A stretch of 64,000 nucleotides of DNA. It comes from Sphingobacteriaceae bacterium (GTDB lineage: Bacteria; Bacteroidota; Bacteroidia; Sphingobacteriales; Sphingobacteriaceae). This document shows, piece by piece, positions 36,598-44,382 of the stretch (position 1 is its first letter; every line of letters starts with the position of its first letter). Under the pieces are notes generated by a model. That model was not told the DNA's origin. It was given only the letters and a program-made list of their open reading frames with translations, and did not search any database. The translations under genes were made by a program, and so were the position numbers. The stretch spans positions 62,001-126,000 of the forward strand of contig JACMJM010000002.1 of the NCBI GenBank assembly GCA_014380615.1. Direction: 5' to 3'.

Positions 36598-37970
36598 ACA
36601 CTCCGCTCTTCCCACTGCTTGCTGAAAGATTTGTTGCTTACACTGGGCATTTCTCGATGAGAACCCCAGCTTTTTTTGAAAAAGGTTTTCAGAAAAAAGT
36701 TTTTCCATTTACCGCCCACAAAGTCCATAAAGCTTCTCTTTAGCATGCTCTTTTTCCAGCCCATCCATCCCAGTTTCTCTACCCGCGAGTTATAGCCTTC
36801 CTTAACTGCGTCCCTTCTGTTTAAAAGGAGCATCTTGTGGATATCAATTTTTACAGGACAAACTTCAGAACATTTGCCGCATAAACTCGAAGCATAGCTT
36901 AAATGCTTAAAGTCTTCCATTCCCCGCAAATGAGGCGTGATAATGGAGCCAATCGGACCACTGTAAGTAGTTTCATAGGTGTGTCCGCCTACATTTTTGT
37001 ATATCGGGCAAGCATTTAAACAGGCACCGCACCTGATACAATACAAGCCTTGGCGCTGCTCTTTTTGCGCAAGTAAGTTAGTTCTCCCATTGTCGAGTAG
37101 TACTACATACATCTCTTCGGGGCCATCGCTTTCACCATCCTGACGAGGGCCGGTTAAAATACTATTGTAAACAGTAAGGTTTTGGCCCGTTCCGTGTGTG
37201 GCGAGTAAGGGCCAGAACAGATCCAAATCATTAATTGAAGGAATGATTTTTTCAATACCTACAATGGCGATATGAATTTTGGGGAAAGTAGTTGATAAAC
37301 GTGCGTTTCCTTCATTTTCTGTCAAAGCCACGCTCCCTGTATCAGCAATTAAAAAATTACCTCCTGTAATTCCTACATCAGCCGAGGTGTATTTTTCGCG
37401 CAGCAGTTCCCGCGCTTTTTGTGTTAAAATATCTGGTGTGGCATCTATCGGGGTACCAAATTTCTCATGAAAAAGTTTAGCAATGTCCTCCTTGCTGAGG
37501 TGCATAGCGGGAGTTACGATATGATAGGGCTTTTGACCCAGTAATTGAACTATATATTCGCCCAAATCACTTTCGAGCGATTCGATGTTGTTCTTCTCCA
37601 GAAATTCATTTAAATGAATTTCTTCAGTAGTCATCGACTTGGCTTTTATAACCGTTTTAGCGTTTGCTTTTTTTATGATATTCAGGATTTCCCTGTTCGC
37701 TTCCTCTGCGTCGTTTGCCCAGATTACTTTGCCGCCGCGCTTTTGGAAATTAGCTTCAAACTCGGGCAAAAGCTTGTCCAGGTTTTCCATTACTTTCCAT
37801 TTTATGACATGTGCTTTGCGTTTAGAATTTTCGAGATTGGCTAATCTGGATAAACCACGGCTAACCGCTGTATCATAACGGCCTATATTGAAATTAATAA
37901 TGCGGCGGTGATCCAGATTAAATGCTTTATTTTCAGAAACTTCCAGAAAATCTTCAGCAAATTTTGTCAT
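36591..37970 (-). CDS. lutB: LutB-like lactate utilisation iron-sulfur protein
   Basis: A 459-residue protein of the LutB/YkgF family: an N-terminal LUD domain (about 60-300), then two 4Fe-4S motifs (CIRCGACLNACPIYKN and LCGKCSEVCPVKID). In lactate oxidation it acts with LutA and LutC as a membrane-associated complex. The expected partners are not in the window, and only this subunit is present at the locus. The assignment rests on the domain order and cysteine spacing. Confidence 0.9.
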   Translation of the reverse strand: MTKFAEDFLEVSENKAFNLDHRRIINFNIGRYDTAVSRGLSRLANLENSKRKAHVIKWKVMENLDKLLPEFEANFQKRGGKVIWANDAEEANREILNIIKKANAKTVIKAKSMTTEEIHLNEFLEKNNIESLESDLGEYIVQLLGQKPYHIVTPAMHLSKEDIAKLFHEKFGTPIDATPDILTQKARELLREKYTSADVGITGGNFLIADTGSVALTENEGNARLSTTFPKIHIAIVGIEKIIPSINDLDLFWPLLATHGTGQNLTVYNSILTGPRQDGESDGPEEMYVVLLDNGRTNLLAQKEQRQGLYCIRCGACLNACPIYKNVGGHTYETTYSGPIGSIITPHLRGMEDFKHLSYASSLCGKCSEVCPVKIDIHKMLLLNRRDAVKEGYNSRVEKLGWMGWKKSMLKRSFMDFVGGKWKNFFLKTFFKKSWGSHREMPSVSNKSFSKQWEERSVD

Positions 37971-38098
37971 AGTGCGAAGGTATTGATTTTATAATTTAAG
38001 AACCCCTATATGTGTAAAAAATGCCAAATTAATGCTAATTAACACACAAATAATTAGGTTAAAACTTCAACTCAATTTACCGGATAATATTACCTGGC

Positions 38099-39103
38099 TT
38101 AAAAGTTTAGTGATAGCCGACAAAAATAGCTATCAGCACCTTCGTCTATAGTTAGAATATATTTCCCGTCATACAACAGATCAAGGCGGCGTTTTACATT
38201 GCTTAAACCTATTCCACTGCTTTCATCTTTATTAAGCAGGCTCTTTTTATTCCATATATCGAACAGCAAATGTTGTTTTTGAATGTCTATATTGATTTTT
38301 ATTGGCTCCGCAGGGTCAGAGGCCACACCATGCTTAAACGCATTTTCTACGAAGGAGATCAATATTAAGGGTGCGATGCTTTGTTCGCCATATTGGCCGG
38401 TTATCCCAAGCTCGATATAAGCCTGGCCCTTAAACCTAAGCTTTTGAAGCTCGATGTAATTTTCGAGATACCTGATCTCTCTGGAGAGCTTTACCCGGGG
38501 CTCATTACTTTCCTGAAGCATGTAGCGCATTATTTCCGAAAGTTTCATGATTGCTTCCGGGGCCTTGTCGGATTTTTGGTAAGCAAGTGAGTAAATATTA
38601 TTCAGGGAATTAAAAAGAAAATGCGGATTGATTTGCGAACGCAGAAAGGCCAGTTCGGCAATTAACTTTTCGCTTTCAAGATTCTTTCTTACTTTTTCAT
38701 TCAGGAACCAGTCTACCGCAAACTTAAATGCGGTACTAAGAAAAATGAAGAACAATCCGGTGAAGATTGCACCCAGGTAGTACTCACTAAAGGGTATCGG
38801 CTCGCCTTTGCGTAAAAGAATTACTTCTTCAAAAAGATAAGCAAATCCATACTTCAATAGGCCCGAGAGCAGTATTAATAAGATTATGCACAGTGTACAC
38901 AGCCAGTATCTGCGCTTGCTTAAATATTTTGGAAGAATGTATAGGTAGTTGAGATAGAATATGGTGATATTGAATACCCCGAAATAGACGAAAATGATAA
39001 TGGCTTCATGATAATCTCCGTCTCGGCTTCCTAAAAAAACAAAGAAAATTAATATGGCCAGCCATATTATGGTGTGTAAAAATATTTTTTGGGTGATGTT
39101 CAA
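38099..39103 (-). CDS. LytS/YehU-type membrane histidine kinase
   Basis: A 334-residue sensor with four predicted helices in the first 130 residues. The His_kinase (LytS) domain contains SQINPHFLFNSLNNIYSL, with the phosphoacceptor histidine at about residue 161. A degenerate ATPase part follows (LILISFVENAFKHGV; GIGLSNVKRRLDLLY). Such kinases usually pair with a LytTR response regulator encoded next door. None is adjacent here (lutB on one side, phosphatase-like protein on the other), so it is an orphan in this window. Confidence 0.88.
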   Translation of the reverse strand: MNITQKIFLHTIIWLAILIFFVFLGSRDGDYHEAIIIFVYFGVFNITIFYLNYLYILPKYLSKRRYWLCTLCIILLILLSGLLKYGFAYLFEEVILLRKGEPIPFSEYYLGAIFTGLFFIFLSTAFKFAVDWFLNEKVRKNLESEKLIAELAFLRSQINPHFLFNSLNNIYSLAYQKSDKAPEAIMKLSEIMRYMLQESNEPRVKLSREIRYLENYIELQKLRFKGQAYIELGITGQYGEQSIAPLILISFVENAFKHGVASDPAEPIKINIDIQKQHLLFDIWNKKSLLNKDESSGIGLSNVKRRLDLLYDGKYILTIDEGADSYFCRLSLNF

Positions 39104-39210
39104 GCCCTAAAAATAACTTATGAGATTCAATTTCCAGAAGCTAAATAGACCAACCCATAGTATTTCTCTTCCAAACTGTTCTTTTTTGCATTTTGGAAGA
39201 GAAAAGGTTG

Positions 39211-40266
39211 CTACTTATATAGTCTTAAAAATAATTCGGCTTCAGGCTGATCGGAACGAAAAGTATGTACTACTAAAGGCTTTGGCATGGCCTTAATACT
39301 ATCCGCGATTTTTTTCATCCTCTCTTCCGAAATGTTATCACCGGTATTAAATACTTTAAAATTGATTTTATAAGCCATCAGCCATCCCAGTTCTTCATTA
39401 ATTCCTTCTTGTACACCGGGCTCATTTAAGTTTTTAAGCGCCACCACTTGTTTGTACCCGGCAGCGATGATATAACTCAGGTATTCTTCCTTGGTTGGCA
39501 TGGGAGTAAAAAATGCTTTATCCTCCAGTTTAAAAACCTCACCCCGTTCGAATGTTTGTATTGAGTCTAACGAACGCGCGAAAGTTTGGAGTTCATTAAT
39601 AGGTTTTTTGCTTTCCTGCAAAATAATTTGTTTAGCTACGTTTACCCTGTCTTTACCTAAATAGCAATGAACATAATATTTACCCTTCGCGTTTTTAACC
39701 AGATCACGAAGCATTTTAATTGATTCCTCGTTATCAGAGATCCATGGCAATAAAGGGATATTGATAAGTTTAATTCCGGCTTTGGCTGTATTTTCCCTTT
39801 CTTCGGATAACAGTTTTGGTTCGAAGGGCACTATTGCGGGATGCAAAAGGCTTATTACGGTGGTGTAGCCCTCATCTTTAAGCTCTTCTAATTTTTCTTC
39901 GGTGGGATAAGGGCCGATTGTGAAACCTTCGGAAAGGCGATCCTGCTCCTTGCTGTTTACATATTTGGGGTTGAGTAACAACGACAGAGAAAAAGCCGCC
40001 GCAAGTAAGGGAATTGCTATAAGCGAGCCCTTTTTTACTTTGCTTGACCCTGATAAAATATATTTTGAAGAAAATAAAGCTATAGTGAAAGATAGTATCA
40101 CCAGCAAAGACATAAACCCGAATACCACCAAATTTTCCTGCTGGCCCGACCACTGATGTTCGCGGCCGTAATCTACTGTTTTGCGAACAGGCCCTAATAA
40201 AATAAAGGTGCCAAGTGCAAAGCCCCAGAATAACCACAGGGCCAAAATTGTAACGGTTTTTTTCAT
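39211..40266 (-). CDS. membrane protein with two tandem tyrosine-phosphatase-like domains
   Basis: A 351-residue protein with three N-terminal hydrophobic helices (about 4-25, 46-68, 79-98). A cysteine-phosphatase-like domain (about 113-215) has the C(X)5R loop HCYLGKDR (200-207). A second, shorter copy (about 253-347) begins PMPTKEEYLSYIIAAGY, parallel to PYPTEEKLEELKDEGY in the first. Its loop reads VVHTFRSDQ at about 333-341, with Thr where the nucleophilic Cys should be. The first copy could be an active phosphatase on the cytoplasmic face; the second looks inactive and may be regulatory. The start is the ATG at 40266. No substrate is evident. Confidence 0.7.
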   Translation of the reverse strand: MKKTVTILALWLFWGFALGTFILLGPVRKTVDYGREHQWSGQQENLVVFGFMSLLVILSFTIALFSSKYILSGSSKVKKGSLIAIPLLAAAFSLSLLLNPKYVNSKEQDRLSEGFTIGPYPTEEKLEELKDEGYTTVISLLHPAIVPFEPKLLSEERENTAKAGIKLINIPLLPWISDNEESIKMLRDLVKNAKGKYYVHCYLGKDRVNVAKQIILQESKKPINELQTFARSLDSIQTFERGEVFKLEDKAFFTPMPTKEEYLSYIIAAGYKQVVALKNLNEPGVQEGINEELGWLMAYKINFKVFNTGDNISEERMKKIADSIKAMPKPLVVHTFRSDQPEAELFLRLYK

Positions 40267-40335
40267 TACCAAGAGTATTAATTCGTTATTAGATAGCCCC
40301 TTATACTTGCAGAGAGTAAAGAGGTTACGAAAGAT

Positions 40336-40368
40336 CGGAATTGTGGGTTACAATAACTCACAATTCCG
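40336..40368. repeat. near-perfect inverted repeat between helicase and phosphatase genes
   Basis: CGGAATTGTGGGTTA (40336-40350) and TAACTCACAATTCCG (40354-40368) pair with one G-T pair around the loop CAA, a 15-base stem. On the minus strand no T-run follows it, so an operator or mRNA structure in the 155-base spacer is as likely as a terminator. Confidence 0.5.
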
Positions 40369-40421
40369 CGAATAATTGGAGTTTTTTTTCAAAGACCAGC
40401 GATAATTCCATTCTCTGCATT

Positions 40422-42887
40422 TTAAGAAAAGCCCTGCGTCATTTTAGCTACTCGCTCTTCTAATGATTCTGTTGTTAGTTTCTCCCGCAAACGATCTACC
40501 ATTATAGGAAATGCAAATGGTGTTGGCTTTTCGCTTTGCCTGATAATTATTTTCAAAGACTTTATTCGCTTAAGTGCTTCCCGCAAACGGAACTCTTCTA
40601 ATTGAAACTGAAGCGCTTCGTTATAGGCCTGTCTAACTAACACATTATCCGGCTCATATTCATTAAATACATCAAACAGTAAAGAGGTGGAAGCCTGAAG
40701 GTGCCTGTTTTTCATAGTTTTTCCCGGGAAACCGGTAAATATCAGGCCTGCGATATGCGCGATATCACGAAATTTTCTTCGAGCCATCTCATTCGCGTTA
40801 AGACTGTGCTGAATATCGTCTAACAAATTATCAAGGGTAAAAAGATCATTTTTCAAGGCTTCTTCCAGCTGTATTTCCTCATCACAAAGAAGCTCAAAGC
40901 CATAATCATTCATGGCAATAGAAAACGTGGCTTTCTTAATTTTTGAAATTCTAAAGGCGAATAGAGAAGCCATCCCTTCGTGCACAAGCCTCCCTTCAAA
41001 CGGGTAAAAGAAAAGATGATAACCGTCTTTCGAATTAAACTTTTCTATCAAAAACTCATCTTTTCTGGGCAAATGAGACATTTGCGCCTGCATATCAAAC
41101 AAGGGCCGCAGGGTTTTTATCTCAATATCCTCTTCCTGATGATTCGCTACCTCATCCAGCTTTTTACGAAACATGGCCGATAGCTGAGATGATAAAGGCA
41201 CTCTTCCACCCATCCAGCTAGGAATGCGCCCGTTTGATTTTATTGATTTTTTAACAAAGGCAGTCATGTCCTTTACTTTAACCAACTCCAAACTCCTTCC
41301 GGCAAACCAAAAGCTGTCGCCGATTTTAAGCCGGGCTATAAAATCTTCTTCTATAGAGCCCAAGTATCCACCGGTTAAAAACTTAATACGCATACTCACG
41401 TCTCCCACAATTGTTCCCATGGTTAAACGATGCCGCATCGCGACTCTTCGGCTATTTACTTTATACAAACCATCTTCAATTTCTACTTTTAAATATTCAT
41501 CGTAAGCAGAAAGTGTTTTACCGCCTTTTGTAATAAAATCAAGTATTTGTTGAAAGTCTTTTTCACCTAAATCTGCGAAAGCATAAGTGGTTTTGATCTC
41601 TTTGTAAATCTCGTTCGGACGAAATCCGTTGGAAACCGCTAGTGTTACCAGATATTGGGTAAGTACATCCATGGCAAGCAGGATCGGATCGCGGCTTTCG
41701 AATATTTCTTCAACAATAGCCTGTTTAATAGCAGCACCTTCTAATAACTCAAGCGAATGTGTAGGTACAAACCAGGCCCGTGAAGTAGCACCCGGATGGT
41801 GCCCGCTTCTTCCGGCGCGTTGCATAAACCGAGCAACACCTTTAGGGCTTCCTATTTGGATAACGCTGTCTACCGGCCGAAAATCTACGCCAAGATCCAA
41901 ACTGGATGTACAAACTACAACCTTTAGCATCTCTGCATGCAGCGCGTTTTCAACCCAGGCCCGAAGTTCATTATCAAGAGACCCGTGGTGCATTGCCATT
42001 ATTCCGGCATATTCCGGATAACGTTCCAGAATAGCCTGGTACCATATTTCGGTTTGTGAGCGTGTATTGGTAAAGATGAGGGTGGTTTTACTTTGGGCTA
42101 CAATCTCCATTACCCGGGGCAATAGTTTTATACCTAAGTGGCCGGCCCATGAAAATTCTTCGATGTTTTCGGGAATAATCGAATTGATAACTATTTCCTT
42201 ATTTATACTGGCCCTAATCAGTTTAACCTGATTATCGTTCATGTCTGTTCCGAGGAGCACTTCAGCCGCCTGATCAAGATTTCCGATAGTAGCGCTGATC
42301 CCCCATATCTTAAGGCGGGTATTTTCTGCTTGCCCGCTTGCCGCTAAGAATTTAAGTTTCGACAGGCCCAACTCTAACTGCACCCCTCTCTTGGTTCCAA
42401 GTAACTCGTGCCACTCATCGGCAACTACCACCTGTAGGTTTTCAAAAATCTTTGGGTAATCTTTCTGCGCCAGCATAATATGAAGACTTTCCGGAGTGGT
42501 AAGCAGTACCTCTGGCAAACGTTTTTTAATCGCCTCTTTTTCTTTCGCTGATGTATCACCTGTTCGGGCGGCAACGGTCCATGGCAATTGTAAATCGTCC
42601 ACTACAGACTGCATGGCTTTACGAATATCGTTGGTAAGCGCACGTAATGGCGTAATCCACAACATCAGTAAACCATTATTCTTTCTTTGCTGATAAGTGT
42701 CGGGGTATTTATTAATGTAATCGGCTACAAAGGGAAGAAACAAAGCAAAAGTTTTACCGCTGCCGGTAGGTGCGTTTAGCAGCCCGGAATAGCCAGAAAT
42801 AAAAGCCTTTTCCATCTCTTTTTGAAAGGGGAACTGTTCCCACTGCTTTTGCCTGTACCATTTTGAGATTACTTCTTCGCCCTTCAT
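40422..42887 (-). CDS. DNA ligase-associated DEXH-box helicase (Lhr type)
   Basis: An 821-residue helicase with Walker A NAPTGSGKT (38-46), DEWH in VVADEWHELLGTKRG (about 155), motif VI QRAGRSGHHPG, and a C-terminal region typical of Lhr-type proteins. This family travels with an ATP-dependent ligase, an MBL exonuclease and a metallophosphoesterase in a predicted DNA repair cluster. Here the helicase is intact, but the exonuclease and ligase next to it are remnants (43544-44320). No metallophosphoesterase follows. The start ATG is 13 bases after the Uma2 stop. Confidence 0.9.
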   Translation of the reverse strand: MKGEEVISKWYRQKQWEQFPFQKEMEKAFISGYSGLLNAPTGSGKTFALFLPFVADYINKYPDTYQQRKNNGLLMLWITPLRALTNDIRKAMQSVVDDLQLPWTVAARTGDTSAKEKEAIKKRLPEVLLTTPESLHIMLAQKDYPKIFENLQVVVADEWHELLGTKRGVQLELGLSKLKFLAASGQAENTRLKIWGISATIGNLDQAAEVLLGTDMNDNQVKLIRASINKEIVINSIIPENIEEFSWAGHLGIKLLPRVMEIVAQSKTTLIFTNTRSQTEIWYQAILERYPEYAGIMAMHHGSLDNELRAWVENALHAEMLKVVVCTSSLDLGVDFRPVDSVIQIGSPKGVARFMQRAGRSGHHPGATSRAWFVPTHSLELLEGAAIKQAIVEEIFESRDPILLAMDVLTQYLVTLAVSNGFRPNEIYKEIKTTYAFADLGEKDFQQILDFITKGGKTLSAYDEYLKVEIEDGLYKVNSRRVAMRHRLTMGTIVGDVSMRIKFLTGGYLGSIEEDFIARLKIGDSFWFAGRSLELVKVKDMTAFVKKSIKSNGRIPSWMGGRVPLSSQLSAMFRKKLDEVANHQEEDIEIKTLRPLFDMQAQMSHLPRKDEFLIEKFNSKDGYHLFFYPFEGRLVHEGMASLFAFRISKIKKATFSIAMNDYGFELLCDEEIQLEEALKNDLFTLDNLLDDIQHSLNANEMARRKFRDIAHIAGLIFTGFPGKTMKNRHLQASTSLLFDVFNEYEPDNVLVRQAYNEALQFQLEEFRLREALKRIKSLKIIIRQSEKPTPFAFPIMVDRLREKLTTESLEERVAKMTQGFS

Positions 42888-42900
42888 TAAAGAAGCAGAA

Positions 42901-43500
42901 TTAGTTAATCACCGTACCTTCATAAATACCCTTAACGAGGATGTTTATACCAAGAGTAGGAATGATCAAAATCTCGGTTGTTTGTTTTAATTCCTCCAGT
43001 TCCCAATGGCTATTTTGATTTAAGCGGAAGGATTCGATATTTACAGTCTCCGAATCTATCAGTATGTATTCTTTGAGAGTAGGAATATCTCTATAGAGCT
43101 TAAACTTTGCGCCTCGGTCATAATTACGCGTAGAAGGAGATAAAATTTCGATTAGGATGGTTGGCTCGGTCGCAGTAAATTTTGCGTCTTGTATATCGGA
43201 ATCTAACTTGCGGCAAATTATAGAGATGTCGGGATATGTGTATAAGCTATTTTGAGGAATGTGAATTCTGAGATCACTTCCATAAGGCTTGCAGGGCTTG
43301 CCTTTTAACTTTGTTCCGATATCAACGAATAAATTGCTGAATATTTCATTATGATTTTTTTCAGCCCCTGCCATAGCAAATATTTCGCCCTGGAAAAATT
43401 CATGCTTTTGTGGCGAGTCTTTTTCGAACTCTAAATATTCATCCGGTGTAAGCAATTGCTTACCATAAGCAACAACAGGTTCTCTGACATCAAAATCCAT
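42901..43500 (-). CDS. Uma2 family (DUF820) nuclease-like protein
   Basis: A 199-residue Uma2/DUF820 protein with the PD-(D/E)xK-like core: PDISII, then [19 protein letters not shown] and [10 protein letters not shown]. The family is often transferred between genomes and is predicted to be a nuclease, with no proven role. It lies where the ligase gene of the repair cluster should be, between the ligase stub and the intact helicase. It is probably transcribed with the helicase gene. The spacer before its start holds an A/T-rich segment only. Confidence 0.86.
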   Translation of the reverse strand: MDFDVREPVVAYGKQLLTPDEYLEFEKDSPQKHEFFQGEIFAMAGAEKNHNEIFSNLFVDIGTKLKGKPCKPYGSDLRIHIPQNSLYTYPDISIICRKLDSDIQDAKFTATEPTILIEILSPSTRNYDRGAKFKLYRDIPTLKEYILIDSETVNIESFRLNQNSHWELEELKQTTEILIIPTLGINILVKGIYEGTVIN

Positions 43501-43543
43501 ACTGCAATGTACTAATTTAATTAGTATTAATTACGCATTTTTT

Positions 43544-43660
43544 TCATTTCGAAAGCAACAATTTAAGAACTTCCAAGGTGTCGGCCTCTTCTATTTTTTT
43601 ATCCTGTCGCCATCTAAGAATCCCACCTCCTTCCTTTTCAGAATTTACGATCACTTCTCC
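43544..43660 (-). pseudogene. C-terminal stub of the ligase-associated ATP-dependent DNA ligase
   Basis: Translating the minus strand from about 43660 to a TGA at 43546-43544 gives a run containing ILRWRQDKKIEEADTLEVLK. This resembles the C-terminal end of the ligases that accompany this helicase family (pattern RWR-DK-xEADTL). About 25-35 residues remain of a protein of roughly 530. The stub is in the same frame as the decayed exonuclease upstream and separated from it by a TAG. It is too short to fold on its own. The match is from memory of the family pattern, not from a search. Confidence 0.6.
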
Positions 43661-44320
43661 CTAATCATTCACCAAATCAACAGGTAATTCATTTTCTTCG
43701 GTTGCTTCATCGCCTCCATAATACGTATGGGCTTCGTGGGCATTATAACCACTTCGGGAAAGATATCTTGCGAAGGATGTGGTGCAACCATGTGTAAGGC
43801 TTACACATTCAGTTGCGTCAATAGCTTTAATCAGTCCATCCCAGTCAGCGTGGTCAGATAATACGAAACCACGATCGGCCGCCATGCGCCGTTTGGCCCC
43901 GCGAAGAGTCATCCAACCCGAACAATAACCAAATGCATAAGGCTGAAACTTCCTGATCCATGGTGAATAACCTGCGATAACTGTTGTTTTACCCTCTTCG
44001 GCGTTAGCCTCCACCAGTTATTAATATCTTTATGAACCAGTGCCGGATCATTCCATTTGTAAACAGGCATTCCGAAAGTACATTCTGAAATGAAAGTATG
44101 GCATTTTAAGGGTTCAAAAGGTGTAGAAATTCCGTCGTTTTCTAGTTTATAACCCCCAGCCACACTTCTTCATTGTATTCAACCCGGATTTGTGCCGATT
44201 CGATTATGTGGCCTGCGGGATGAAAAGAAATGTTCACTCCGTTTTTTTGGATTCGCTCGCCATATTCTATTGTTTGAAGCTGAACGTCGACACCGATAAT
44301 AAACCTTTGAACCAGCGGTA
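43661..44320 (-). pseudogene. decayed ligase-associated MBL exonuclease
   Basis: The minus strand codes a broken ligase-associated exonuclease in pieces. A first part (44318 to about 44160) contains GVNISFHPAGHIIESAQIRV. A small lesion near 44160 shifts the frame, the original frame meeting TAG at 44144-44142. A middle part (KLENDGISTPFEPLKCHTF, then PVYKWNDPALVHKDINNWW) follows. A second shift at about 44008 looks like a lost G in AGGGCT. A last part (ANAEEGKTTVIAGYS joined to PWIRKFQPYA, then DRGFVLSDHADWDGL) ends at TAG 43661. The GYS/PWI joint at about 43963 lacks roughly 60 residues present in intact members. The N-terminus with the HxHxDH motif is missing. Confidence 0.8.
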
Positions 44321-44330
44321 TGGTTTGAAA

Positions 44331-44365
44331 AAGAAAAACCCGGCATTTTGTGCCAGGTTTTTCTT
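44331..44365 (-). terminator. intrinsic terminator after the tail-specific protease gene
   Basis: Stem AAGAAAAACC + C + GGCA (44331-44345) with TGCC + A + GGTTTTTCTT (44351-44365), one mismatch, loop of five. On the minus strand it ends in TTTTTCTTTTTC, 18 bases past the protease stop. It also separates that gene from the exonuclease remnant. Confidence 0.75.
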
Positions 44366-44382
44366 CGATTTAATCATATTGA

